The position numbers and the translations under genes are program-made. From Sedimentitalea sp042687825 (GTDB taxonomy: Bacteria; Pseudomonadota; Alphaproteobacteria; Rhodobacterales; Rhodobacteraceae), in contig NZ_JBHUQE010000001.1 of the NCBI RefSeq assembly GCF_042687825.1, forward strand, positions 248,001 to 312,000: DNA of 64,000 bases, given 5' to 3'. Below the pieces are notes generated by a model that did no database searches, was not told where the DNA came from, and saw nothing but the letters and a program-made list of their open reading frames with translations. Of the stretch, positions 35,933 through 44,359 are shown in pieces (position 1 is the stretch's first letter; every line of letters starts with the position of its first letter).

Positions 35933-37204
35933 TCAGGTATTCATCGAGTCAAAGAAATCACTGTTAGACTTGGTCTGTTTCAGTTTTGAAATCAGGAACT
36001 CGATGGCATCGGTGGTACCCATCGGGTTCAGGATGCGTCGCAGCACAAAGGTCTTCTGCAAGTCGATCTTGTCGACCAGCAGGTCCTCTTTCCGGGTGCC
36101 GGATTTCAGAATGTCGATGGCCGGGAAGACGCGCTTGTCAGCGATCTTGCGATCCAGAACAATCTCGGAGTTGCCGGTGCCCTTGAATTCTTCAAAGATC
36201 ACCTCGTCCATCCGGCTGCCAGTATCGATCAGCGCCGTGGCGATGATGGTCAGCGATCCGCCCTCTTCGATATTCCGCGCCGCACCAAAGAACCGCTTGG
36301 GCCGCTGCAGGGCATTGGCGTCCACACCGCCAGTCAGAACCTTGCCCGAAGACGGCACAACCGTATTGAATGCCCTACCAAGTCTTGTGATCGAGTCGAG
36401 AAGAATAACAACATCTCGCTTGTGTTCGACCAAACGCTTGGCTTTTTCGATCACCATTTCGCTGACCGCCACATGCCGCGTTGCCGGTTCATCAAAGGTC
36501 GAGGATACAACCTCGCCCTTGACCGAACGCTGCATGTCGGTGACTTCTTCGGGCCGCTCGTCGATCAGCAATACGATCAGATAACATTCCGGGTGATTTT
36601 TTTCGATCGAGTTGGCGATGTTCTGCAGGATCACCGTCTTGCCGGTACGCGGCGGTGCCACGATCAGAGATCGCTGGCCCTTGCCGATCGGCGCGACCAG
36701 ATCGATGATGCGGGCCGTACGATCCTTGATCGTCGGATCCTCGACTTCCATGTTCAGACGCTCGTCCGGATACAGCGGCGTCAGGTTGTCAAACGCAATC
36801 TTGTGCCGGGCCTTTTCAGGATCTTCAAAATTGATTTTGGTGACATTGGTCAGCGCGAAATAGCGTTCATTCTCGTTCGGTGCCTGAATGACACCGTCAA
36901 TGGTGTCACCAGTGCGCAGCGAATGCTGACGGATCATGTCAGGCGACACATATATATCGTCCGGTCCCGGCAGATAATTGGCCTCGGGTGAACGCAGAAA
37001 ACCGAATCCGTCCTGCAGAACCTCGAGCACCCCGTCGCCGGATACTTCCCATCCCTCATCCGCGCGTTCGCGCAGAATCTGGAACATCATCTCGCCCTTG
37101 CGCATGGTCGACGCGTTTTCGATCTCAAGCTCTTCGGCCATGGCCAACAGGTCTTTCGGGCTTTTTGCCTTGAGATCGGAAAGGTTCAACTTTTCAACGG
37201 TCAT
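35933..37204 (-). CDS. rho: Transcription termination factor Rho
   Basis: A 423-residue Rho helicase. The N-terminal helix bundle (LNLSDLKAKSPKDLLAMAEE) and cold-shock-like RNA-binding domain (DGFGFLRSPEANYLPG) precede the ATPase with P-loop VAPPRTGKTVIL, DERPEEVTDM, and the Q/R-loop region LDSITRLGRAFN. The ATG at 37204 gives the usual alphaproteobacterial length and N-terminus; an in-frame ATG at 37225 lacks a ribosome-binding site. hemJ lies 126 bp upstream. Confidence 0.96.
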   Translation of the reverse strand: MTVEKLNLSDLKAKSPKDLLAMAEELEIENASTMRKGEMMFQILRERADEGWEVSGDGVLEVLQDGFGFLRSPEANYLPGPDDIYVSPDMIRQHSLRTGDTIDGVIQAPNENERYFALTNVTKINFEDPEKARHKIAFDNLTPLYPDERLNMEVEDPTIKDRTARIIDLVAPIGKGQRSLIVAPPRTGKTVILQNIANSIEKNHPECYLIVLLIDERPEEVTDMQRSVKGEVVSSTFDEPATRHVAVSEMVIEKAKRLVEHKRDVVILLDSITRLGRAFNTVVPSSGKVLTGGVDANALQRPKRFFGAARNIEEGGSLTIIATALIDTGSRMDEVIFEEFKGTGNSEIVLDRKIADKRVFPAIDILKSGTRKEDLLVDKIDLQKTFVLRRILNPMGTTDAIEFLISKLKQTKSNSDFFDSMNT

Positions 37205-37330
37205 GGAGATACTGCCTGTCTGCATCCGGTCGGTGCCGGCTGCGATCTATCGCTAACGGGAAATCGCCCTGCCCGGACGGGCTGGCTGACAGGGTCTTTA
37301 GCCAAGCCCCTGGAAAAAGTCAAATGATGA

Positions 37331-37780
37331 TCAGAACCGAACCACCACCGACAGAACGATGACGACCATCAGTACTGTCGGCACCTCGTTCATCATGCGA
37401 AACTGCCGGCCGGTCCAGGTGTTGGTGCCGTTCAACAGATCCTTGCGCCGCCAGCCCAGCCAGTGATGGAACCAGGACATCACCAGAACCGCGCCGGCCT
37501 TGGTCCAGGGCCAGATCTCGCCCCAATCAACGATACCGGGGGTGAACACGAGACACAGACCGAACACCCAGGTTGCGACAAAGGCCGGATTCATGATCAG
37601 ACGCAAAAGCTTGACTTCCATCATCTCAAAAACCGCCGCCATATCGCTGCTTTCCCCAGCCCGTTCGACATGGTGAACAAACAGCCGAGGCAGATAGAAC
37701 AATCCTGCCATCCAGGCGATCACCGACATGATGTGAAACGCCTTGGTCCAAGGATATATCGAGATCAGAAAGTCAGTCAT
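37331..37780 (-). CDS. hemJ: Protoporphyrinogen oxidase HemJ
   Basis: A 149-residue integral membrane protein with four predicted helices, of the HemJ (UPF0093) family that oxidises protoporphyrinogen IX to protoporphyrin IX. The conserved N-terminal WTKAFHIMSVIAWMAGLFYL contains the heme-ligand histidine, and LPRLFVHH and a conserved Lys in WPWTKAG follow. The ATG at 37780 fits the family start; a longer reading adds 52 unrelated residues across the AT-rich upstream region. It feeds HemH (2.2 kb) in the heme pathway. It is the last leftward gene before the proposed origin. Confidence 0.94.
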   Translation of the reverse strand: MTDFLISIYPWTKAFHIMSVIAWMAGLFYLPRLFVHHVERAGESSDMAAVFEMMEVKLLRLIMNPAFVATWVFGLCLVFTPGIVDWGEIWPWTKAGAVLVMSWFHHWLGWRRKDLLNGTNTWTGRQFRMMNEVPTVLMVVIVLSVVVRF

Positions 37781-38188
37781 GTCGTCCCCGGGATCTGTGC
37801 CGGGCCTTCCTAATAAAAATATATGAAAGAAGAAAGGATGATGGTTTTGTAGGAAGCCGGGAAACCAGTGGATTATTGATTTGTACCTTGGGTTCTCCCC
37901 AGAAAACCCGAATGTTGGAAAGTTCCGCACAAACATTTGGGAGAAGAATATTTATTATTTATAAACAATGGGATAGCTAAATTTTTCAAGTGGTAATCCT
38001 GTGGAAAAATCGGGAAAAACTAAGACAGACGAGGGTTCAAGGCCAAATCAGACTTGTCCTTATCCCGTCTGTATGAAAGCGCCGGAAAAACCGCGAGATT
38101 GCGGTGGTCTGTGCGCACTTGCGCCACTGGGTAAAAACCCTACAAATCGTCCCGACCCATCCCCGATCTTGCGCACCCGGTTTTCCAC
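37781..38188. other. oriC: Proposed chromosomal replication origin (oriC)
   Basis: A 408-bp gap without a credible gene, much richer in A+T than its surroundings. The stretch 37943-37967 has only two G/C in 25 bases, and 37811-37836 is similar; either could be the unwinding element. DnaA-box-like 9-mers: TTTTCCACA at 38181-38189 (+) and 38000-38008 (-), one base from TTATCCACA; TTATAAACA at 37959-37967 (+); and weaker ones at 37867-37875 (-) and 37923-37931 (+). Genes on both sides read away from it. The place between hemJ and maf matches the Caulobacter origin, except that hemE and the PpsR-type gene are missing. parS sites are 3.2 and 5.1 kb away. Confidence 0.75.
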
Positions 38189-38788
38189 ATGTCTATCCCC
38201 GTGATCCTTGCCTCTGGTTCCCAGATTCGCGCCCAGCTGTTGTCGCAGGCTGATATCGATTTTCGGGTGCAGGTGCCGCGGGTGGACGAAAATATGATCA
38301 AATCCGCCCTGATCGCCGAAGGCGCTCCGCCCCGCGACATTGCGGATGCACTGGCCGAGATGAAAGCCCGAAAGATCAGCGACAGGAACCCCGGCGCGCT
38401 GGTGATCGGCTGCGATCAGGTACTTGAATTCCAGGGATCGCTGCTGTCCAAACCCGTGACCGCCGCAGAAGCGCTGGCGCAATTGACCGCAATGCGCGGG
38501 CATCGGCATAAACTGTTATCCGCTGCGGTGATCTATCAGGACAGCCAGCCCCTGTGGCGCCATGTCGGGCAGGTTCGCCTGCATATGCGCACGGCGACCG
38601 ACGCCTATCTAAAGGGGTATGTCGCGCGCAACTGGGACAGTATTCGCCACGCGGTTGGCGGCTATAAGCTCGAAGAAGAGGGCGTGCGCCTGTTCTCGGC
38701 TATTGACGGAGACTACTTTAACGTTTTGGGTATGCCATTGCTGAACATTCTGAATTTTCTGGCGTTGCAGGGAGCGATTGAACATTGA
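38189..38788 (+). CDS. maf: Maf-family nucleotide pyrophosphatase
   Basis: A 199-residue Maf protein, which hydrolyses non-canonical or modified nucleoside triphosphates. Signatures are ILASGSQIRAQLL at the N-terminus, GCDQVLEFQG with the catalytic aspartate, and AVGGYKLEEEGVRLF. It is the first rightward gene after the proposed origin; the DnaA-box-like 9-mer at 38181-38189 ends on the A of its ATG. Its stop overlaps aroE. Confidence 0.93.
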   Translation: MSIPVILASGSQIRAQLLSQADIDFRVQVPRVDENMIKSALIAEGAPPRDIADALAEMKARKISDRNPGALVIGCDQVLEFQGSLLSKPVTAAEALAQLTAMRGHRHKLLSAAVIYQDSQPLWRHVGQVRLHMRTATDAYLKGYVARNWDSIRHAVGGYKLEEEGVRLFSAIDGDYFNVLGMPLLNILNFLALQGAIEH

Positions 38789-39618
38789 CGCAGGCACGAA
38801 TTCCTTTGGCCGGGGTCATAGGCTCTCCGATCGCGCATTCCAGATCTCCGCAACTGCACCGGCATTGGCTGCTGACCTACGGAATTCGCGGCTACTATAT
38901 CCCCATGGACGTCGCCCATGACGATCTGAAACAGGTGATCCGCGCCCTGCCCCGGATGGGTTTTGTCGGTGTCAACATTACCGTTCCTCACAAAGAGCGG
39001 GTAATGGAAATGGCCGATAAGGTCACGGATCGTGCCACGCTGATCGGTGCGGCCAATACGCTTATCTTTCGTGACGATGGCTCGATCCATGCGGACAACA
39101 CGGATGGCTACGGCTTTATCGAGAACCTGCGCAGCGGGGCGCCGGACTGGGATGCCAAGGCCGGCCCGGCCGTTGCGCTGGGGGCCGGCGGCGCGGCACG
39201 GGCGGTGATTGCCTCGCTGTCCGATGCCGGGGTGCCGCAGATCATACTCAGCAACCGCACCCGGGCACGCGCCGAGCGGTTGCGCGACGATTTCGGCCAA
39301 CGTGTGCGGGTGGTTGACTGGGTTCAGGCCGGCAATGTGCTGGAAGAGGCCGCCTTGGTGGTCAACACGACTTCGCTGGGCATGTCCGGCCAGCCCGAAT
39401 TGCGGGTTCCGCTGGACGGGTTGCCGAAATCCGCAGTGGTCACGGATCTGGTCTATTCGCCCCTGAAAACCCATCTGCTGCAGGTCGCCGAGGACATGGG
39501 ATGCACAACGGTGGACGGGTTGGGCATGCTGCTGCATCAGGCGGTGCCGGCCTTTGAACGCTGGTTCGGGTACCGCCCGACCGTCGACGAAGACACCCGC
39601 GCGGCGGCGCTGCGATGA
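38785..39618 (+). CDS. aroE: Shikimate dehydrogenase
   Basis: A 277-residue NADP enzyme of aromatic amino-acid synthesis, reducing 3-dehydroshikimate. Family motifs are VIGSPIAHSRSPQLH, GVNITVPHKERVM with the catalytic lysine, NTDGYGF and the nucleotide loop ALGAGGAARAV. It starts with TTG at 38785, overlapping the maf stop (TTGA), so it is translated by coupling. coaE follows with an ATGA overlap. Confidence 0.95.
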   Translation: MTQARIPLAGVIGSPIAHSRSPQLHRHWLLTYGIRGYYIPMDVAHDDLKQVIRALPRMGFVGVNITVPHKERVMEMADKVTDRATLIGAANTLIFRDDGSIHADNTDGYGFIENLRSGAPDWDAKAGPAVALGAGGAARAVIASLSDAGVPQIILSNRTRARAERLRDDFGQRVRVVDWVQAGNVLEEAALVVNTTSLGMSGQPELRVPLDGLPKSAVVTDLVYSPLKTHLLQVAEDMGCTTVDGLGMLLHQAVPAFERWFGYRPTVDEDTRAAALR

Positions 39619-40208
39619 GTTTTTGCCTGGGGCTGACCGGTTCCATCGGCATGGGCAAAAGCACCACGGCCGCGATGTTCGTGGACGAGGGCTGTGCCCT
39701 GTGGGACGCCGATGCGGCGGTGCATCGTCTCTATGCCAAGGGTGGCGCCGCGGTGGGTCCGCTGGGGCGGGAATTTCCCCAGGCGGTGCAGGACGGCGCG
39801 GTGGATCGTGGCGTGCTGAAGCAGATCATCGGCGCTGCTCCGGAGGCGCTGGCGCGGATTGAGGCGATCGTGCATCCCCTGGTGGCACAGGATCGGGCGC
39901 AGTTCCGGGATCAGGCCGGTTCCGACATCCTGGTCTTTGACATCCCGCTGCTATTTGAGACCGGCGGCGGCGCCGGAATGGATGCAGTGGCCTGCGTGTC
40001 GGCGCCGCCTGACATACAGGAAAGCCGGGTGCTGGACCGCGGCACCATGACCCGCGACCAGTTCCAGCTGATCCGGGACAAGCAGATGCCGGATGCGGAG
40101 AAACGGGCGCGATCCGATTTCGTGATCGTTACAGACACGCTGGACCACGCGCGCGAACAGGTTCAGGATATCGTCAGGCAGATCAGGGCACGGCAGGCGC
40201 ATGCGTGA
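39615..40208 (+). CDS. coaE: Dephospho-CoA kinase
   Basis: A 197-residue kinase for the last step of CoA synthesis. The P-loop is LGLTGSIGMGKSTTA, followed by DADAAVHRLYAKGG and FDIPLLFETGG. It overlaps aroE by four bases and dnaQ by eight, within the compact rightward block maf-aroE-coaE-dnaQ. Confidence 0.95.
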   Translation: MSFCLGLTGSIGMGKSTTAAMFVDEGCALWDADAAVHRLYAKGGAAVGPLGREFPQAVQDGAVDRGVLKQIIGAAPEALARIEAIVHPLVAQDRAQFRDQAGSDILVFDIPLLFETGGGAGMDAVACVSAPPDIQESRVLDRGTMTRDQFQLIRDKQMPDAEKRARSDFVIVTDTLDHAREQVQDIVRQIRARQAHA

Positions 40209-40887
40209 AATCGTACTGGATACGGAAACCACAGGATTCGACCCGCAATCCGGGGATCGGATCGTCGAGATTGGCGCGGTCGAGTTGAACAACCACGTTG
40301 CGACCGGACGCACCTATCACCAATACATCAACCCGGAACGGGCGATGCCGCAAGAGGCGTTCGAGGTGCACGGGCTGGGTGACGACTTTCTGCGCGACAA
40401 GCCGAAATTCGCTGAGATCGGGCAGGCATTTCTGGATTTTGTCGGCGAGTCAAAGCTGGTCATTCACAATGCCGCCTTTGACATGAAGTTTCTCAACGCC
40501 GAACTGGGCTGGATCCAGCTGCCGCAACTGCCCTGGGAACAGGCGATCGACACTTTGGCGATTGCGCGAAAACGCTTTCCCGGCTCGCCGGCCTCTCTGG
40601 ACGCGCTGTGCCGGCGGTTCAACATCGACAATTCCTCGCGCACGCTGCACGGGGCGCTGCTGGACTCGGAAATCCTGGCCGAAGTCTATCTGGAACTGAT
40701 CGGCGGTCGACAGCCCGACTTTGCGCTGTCGACCAGTGCCAGGGGGCGCAGCGAAACCGCCGGTACAGACTGGCGCCCTGCCCCGCGACCAACCCCGCTG
40801 CCGTCGCTGCTGACCGACGACGAACGCGCCGCGCACAAGGCCATTGTGGCCAAACTGGGCGATCAGGCCCTGTGGACGCGCGCCTGA
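40201..40887 (+). CDS. dnaQ: DNA polymerase III epsilon subunit (proofreading exonuclease)
   Basis: A 228-residue 3'-5' exonuclease of the replicative polymerase. The DEDDh motifs are visible: Exo I in VLDTETTGFD, Exo II in VIHNAAFDMKFL, and Exo III in LHGALLDSEIL. The C-terminal tail rich in proline and arginine would bind the polymerase alpha subunit. It converges on secB with 21 bases between stops. Confidence 0.95.
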   Translation: MREIVLDTETTGFDPQSGDRIVEIGAVELNNHVATGRTYHQYINPERAMPQEAFEVHGLGDDFLRDKPKFAEIGQAFLDFVGESKLVIHNAAFDMKFLNAELGWIQLPQLPWEQAIDTLAIARKRFPGSPASLDALCRRFNIDNSSRTLHGALLDSEILAEVYLELIGGRQPDFALSTSARGRSETAGTDWRPAPRPTPLPSLLTDDERAAHKAIVAKLGDQALWTRA

Positions 40888-40908
40888 GAAAGCAGGCACG
40901 GCGTCGGT

Positions 40909-41412
40909 TCAGGCATTGGCGGTCTGGCCGCCCTGCTCGCTTTGACGGCGGGCCAGTTCGGATCGGTAAAGCTGAACGAAATCAATGTTTTCCAGGTTCA
41001 GGGGCGGATAGCCACCGTCGCGGGTCACATCGCTGACGATGCGCCGCAGAAACGGGAACAGCATACGCGGGCATTCGATCAGAAGAAACGGGTGCAACTG
41101 CTCCTCGGGCACGCCCTCGATGTGAAACACGCCGCCATATTCGATCTCCATCAGGAACAGCTGGTCACGGCTTTCCTTGGCCTTGGAATCGATGTTCAGC
41201 TTGATCACAACGTCATATTGATGCGCGGTCGGGCGTTTCTGGGCGTCCAGATTGACCTGGATGCTGACATCCGGTTGCACCTCTCCCGACGCGCCCTTTT
41301 GTGCCATGACGTTTTCAAAGGACAGGTCGCGCACGAATTGCCCCAGGATGTTCATTTTGACCTGCGGAACCTGCTGGCCGCCATTTGCAGCCGCCGCGCC
41401 ATTGTCGGACAT
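40909..41412 (-). CDS. secB: Protein-export chaperone SecB
   Basis: A 167-residue SecB, a tetrameric cytoplasmic chaperone that keeps preproteins unfolded for SecA. Family segments are VQPDVSIQVNLDAQ, FLMEIEYGGVF, and CPRMLFPFLRRIVSDVTRDGG. The ATG at 41412 with GAGGAG eight bases upstream is chosen over an ATG five codons earlier. The C-terminal tail has no zinc-binding type motif. Confidence 0.95.
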   Translation of the reverse strand: MSDNGAAAANGGQQVPQVKMNILGQFVRDLSFENVMAQKGASGEVQPDVSIQVNLDAQKRPTAHQYDVVIKLNIDSKAKESRDQLFLMEIEYGGVFHIEGVPEEQLHPFLLIECPRMLFPFLRRIVSDVTRDGGYPPLNLENIDFVQLYRSELARRQSEQGGQTANA

Positions 41413-41466
41413 GCGTTCACTCCTCATGCAAGATTTGCGGCTGCTTACCAGCTAGGTACCGGTAGC

Positions 41467-41982
41467 TCAATGCCGCTTGCCATCCTCGACCCACCCGGAC
41501 GGGCCGGCATTCGGGTCGCGGGCTGGCGGGACTTCTTCGAATTCACCGTCTATGACGACGCCTTGGTCGTTGGGGTCGCGTTGGGGCCCCTGCCCCGGAC
41601 CGTTTCGTTGCTCCGGCCCCATCTGGAAGTGATGGACTTTGACCCGGGCGCGCAGATATCGAAAGACCGCGGCTCGTACCGGTGGCATCAACAGGGCAAA
41701 ACCGACCGCATCGGTGAAAAACCCGGGCGTCAGCAGCAGGGCGCCGGAAATCAGGATCATCGCACCATGCGCCAGTGGCTCGGTCGGATCGTTCAGCTCG
41801 GAAAACGACGCGCGCAACTGATTCATGGCCATCCGCCCCTGGGACCGGACCAGCCAGGTGCCCAGCACAGCCGTCAGGACAACCACGGCCAGGGTCGGCC
41901 ACAACCCGATCAGGCCGCCGATCTGGATGAACAGGGCGATCTCGATCAGCGGAACCATAAGGAAGGCCAAAAACAGATACAT
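41467..41982 (-). CDS. fxsA: FxsA family membrane protein
   Basis: A 171-residue inner-membrane protein with about three to four hydrophobic segments, of the FxsA family, named because excess FxsA lifts exclusion of phage T7 by the F plasmid in E. coli. Motifs are PLIEIALFIQIGGLIGLW, a conserved GTWLVRSQGR, and ISGALLLTPGFFTDAVGF. The hydrophilic C-terminus is rich in Pro, Gly and Asp. It diverges from the Tim44-domain gene. Confidence 0.9.
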   Translation of the reverse strand: MYLFLAFLMVPLIEIALFIQIGGLIGLWPTLAVVVLTAVLGTWLVRSQGRMAMNQLRASFSELNDPTEPLAHGAMILISGALLLTPGFFTDAVGFALLMPPVRAAVFRYLRARVKVHHFQMGPEQRNGPGQGPQRDPNDQGVVIDGEFEEVPPARDPNAGPSGWVEDGKRH

Positions 41983-42089
41983 TGCGGGTTTCCTTTCCCT
42001 TGCGCTGGACGGTGGACTTGACCCCGCCCGTCACCTACATAAGTCCCAAGGGCACAGCTTACAAAGCCCATCGTAGTCACGAGGTCCAA

Positions 42090-42746
42090 ATGAATTCGCC
42101 CATCATCCAGCTTCTGGTGCTGGCAGGCATTGCCATCTTCCTGATCCTGCGCCTGAAAAGCGTCTTGGGCACGCGTGACGGTTTCGAAAAACCCACCTTG
42201 CCGAAAAAGCCGGAAAAAGCGGATCGTCAGGGATTCGAGGTGATCGAAGGCGGTCCGGATCGCGATATCACCGATCATGTCGAGGAAAACAGCAGCCAGG
42301 CGCAGGATCTGGCGGCGATGAAACGCGTCGAACCCGGCTTTTCCGTCACCCAGTTCGTTCAGGGCGCCCGTGGTGCCTATGAAATGATCGTCATGGGGTT
42401 CGAACGCGGCAATCTCGACGAAATCCAACCGTTCCTGGCCGAGGACGTGTTCGAGACTTTTGTCGATGTCGTCGCGGCCCGCGAAGATCAGGGCCTGACG
42501 ATCGAGGCGGAATTTGTCGGCGTGCGGGAGACCGTGCTGCAGGACGTGCGGTTTGACAAGGACTCCAACAAGGCCGAGATCACCATGCGCTTTGTCGGCG
42601 AGCTGACTTCGGTCGTGCGCAACAAGGATGGCGAGATCGTCGAAGGCAGCCCGAGCCAGGTGAAACGGCAAAAAGACACCTGGACTTTTGCCCGCACCAT
42701 GGGTGCGGACGATCCCAACTGGCTGCTTGTCGCCACGGACGCATGA
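42090..42746 (+). CDS. Tim44-domain membrane-anchored protein
   Basis: A 218-residue protein with an N-terminal membrane anchor (about residues 4-20, IIQLLVLAGIAIFLILRL), a charged linker, and a C-terminal Tim44-like domain (FSVTQFVQGARGAYEMIVMG through LLVATDA). The bacterial relatives of mitochondrial Tim44 are membrane associated; their job is not settled. The start at 42090 has GAGG upstream. It overlaps mltA by ATGA. The order secB-fxsA-Tim44-mltA-smr occurs in many alphaproteobacteria. Confidence 0.9.
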   Translation: MNSPIIQLLVLAGIAIFLILRLKSVLGTRDGFEKPTLPKKPEKADRQGFEVIEGGPDRDITDHVEENSSQAQDLAAMKRVEPGFSVTQFVQGARGAYEMIVMGFERGNLDEIQPFLAEDVFETFVDVVAAREDQGLTIEAEFVGVRETVLQDVRFDKDSNKAEITMRFVGELTSVVRNKDGEIVEGSPSQVKRQKDTWTFARTMGADDPNWLLVATDA

Positions 42747-43789
42747 GTGCAGCGCTGCGGGCGGCGGTCCTGGCCGGGTCGATGACCATGGTCGGCGGCG
42801 TTCAGGCGGACCCCAGTTATCAGATTCTGGATTTTTCAAACCTCGATGGTTGGGTCCAGGACGATCACGCGGCGGCGCTGTCAGTATTTCTGAACACTTG
42901 CGGCGATCTCGAGGATCCGGACTGGCAGTCCTTGTGCGCTCTGGCCGGGACACAGGTGCGGCGGCCTGACGGGGCGCGGCGGTTTTTCGAGTTGTTCTTT
43001 CGTCCGGTTCTGATCGAGGATGGCGCGGCGGCGCTGTTCACCGGCTATTTCGAGCCGGAACTGCAGGGCGCCCGTCAACCCGATGCGCGGTTTCGCTATC
43101 CGGTCTACCGGATGCCACAAGAGGCCCGAACGATCCGCCCATGGCTGACGCGGGAACAGATCCTTGGCGGCGATGTCATGCGGGGCCGTGGGCTGGAAAT
43201 CGCCTGGGTCGATGATCCGGTCGAACTGTTCTTTCTGCAAATTCAGGGGTCTGGCAGAATTCGCCTGCCCAGTGGTCAGACCCTGCGTGTCGGTTATGGC
43301 GGCGCCAACGGCCAACCCTATCGTTCGATCGGGATGGAACTGGTGCGCCGGGGCGTGTTCGCGGCGCATCAGGTCAGTGCAGAGGTGATCAAGGCCTGGG
43401 TGCGCCGCAACCCCGAGGCCGGCCGCGATCTGCTGTTTCACAATCCGTCTTACGTCTTTTTCCGCGAGCTGCGGACTCTCAAGCCTGATCAGGGCCCGCT
43501 TGGGGCGATGAACCGGTCAGTGACGCCCTTGCGCAGCATCGCCGTCGACCCGGACCATACGCCGCTTGGCGCGCCGGTCTGGGTTGAAAAGGACGGCGCC
43601 AACCCGCTGCGCCGGCTGATGATTGCACAGGACACCGGATCGGCGATCAAGGGCGCGCAACGGGCTGATATCTTCTTTGGGACCGGAGACGCGGCCGGAC
43701 AGGCCGCCGGGCGATTGCGGGATCCGGGCCGCATGGTGCTATTGCTGCCGATCCAGCGGGCCTATGCTTTGTTGCCGGATGGCGCCTGA
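42743..43789 (+). CDS. mltA: Membrane-bound lytic murein transglycosylase A
   Basis: A 348-residue MltA that cleaves peptidoglycan glycan strands in the periplasm. An N-terminal signal-like segment ends near GGVQA. The MltA domain has LFTGYFEPELQGAR and QIQGSGRIRLPSG. The C-terminal 3D domain contains the three-aspartate motif in QDTGSAIKGAQRADIFFGTG. No lipobox cysteine is visible after the signal, unlike E. coli MltA. It overlaps smr by one base (TGATG). Confidence 0.92.
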   Translation: MSAALRAAVLAGSMTMVGGVQADPSYQILDFSNLDGWVQDDHAAALSVFLNTCGDLEDPDWQSLCALAGTQVRRPDGARRFFELFFRPVLIEDGAAALFTGYFEPELQGARQPDARFRYPVYRMPQEARTIRPWLTREQILGGDVMRGRGLEIAWVDDPVELFFLQIQGSGRIRLPSGQTLRVGYGGANGQPYRSIGMELVRRGVFAAHQVSAEVIKAWVRRNPEAGRDLLFHNPSYVFFRELRTLKPDQGPLGAMNRSVTPLRSIAVDPDHTPLGAPVWVEKDGANPLRRLMIAQDTGSAIKGAQRADIFFGTGDAAGQAAGRLRDPGRMVLLLPIQRAYALLPDGA

Positions 43790-44355
43790 TGACCCGCCGT
43801 CGTCTGACCCCCGAAGAAATCGATCTGTGGCAACGGGTTGCCATTCAGGCCGAACGGTTGCACCCAAAGACGCAGACGACCCCGGCCCGGCCATTGCCGA
43901 AACCGAAGCCTGACAAACAGCCCATTCCCCGCGCGGCTCCGGGCCTGACGAAACCGGCGGCAGCCCGGCTGTTGACCCCCAAACCCACCGACACACGACC
44001 GCCCGCGGTGCAGATGGATCGCAAGGCGTTCGGGCGGATGAAACGCGGCAAGTTGGTACCGGAGGGCAGAATCGACCTGCACGGCATGACGCTGGATCGG
44101 GCGCATCCCGCCCTGACCCGCTTTGTCCTGACTTCGCAGACCGCAGGCCGCCGGTTGATTCTGGTGATTACCGGCAAGGGAAAAAAGGATGCCGATCACG
44201 GGATGATTCCGGTCCAGCGCGGCATTCTCAGGCGTAACGTGCCCTTGTGGCTGGCGATGCCTCCATTGGCACAGGCGGTGCTGCAGGTGACACCGGCACA
44301 TATCAGCCACGGCGGCGACGGCGCCTTTTACGTTTACCTGCGCCGCCTTCGCTAG
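43789..44355 (+). CDS. Smr-domain protein
   Basis: A 188-residue protein with a C-terminal Smr (small MutS-related) domain. The domain is marked by GRIDLHGMTLDRA and LVITGKGKK, which are the LDxH and TGxG nuclease-type motifs of this family. The N-terminal 90 residues are basic and proline-rich and probably unfolded. Smr domains cleave nucleic acids in other systems; the role here is unknown. It is the last gene of the Tim44-mltA-smr unit. Confidence 0.9.
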   Translation: MTRRRLTPEEIDLWQRVAIQAERLHPKTQTTPARPLPKPKPDKQPIPRAAPGLTKPAAARLLTPKPTDTRPPAVQMDRKAFGRMKRGKLVPEGRIDLHGMTLDRAHPALTRFVLTSQTAGRRLILVITGKGKKDADHGMIPVQRGILRRNVPLWLAMPPLAQAVLQVTPAHISHGGDGAFYVYLRRLR

Positions 44356-44359
44356 GACG

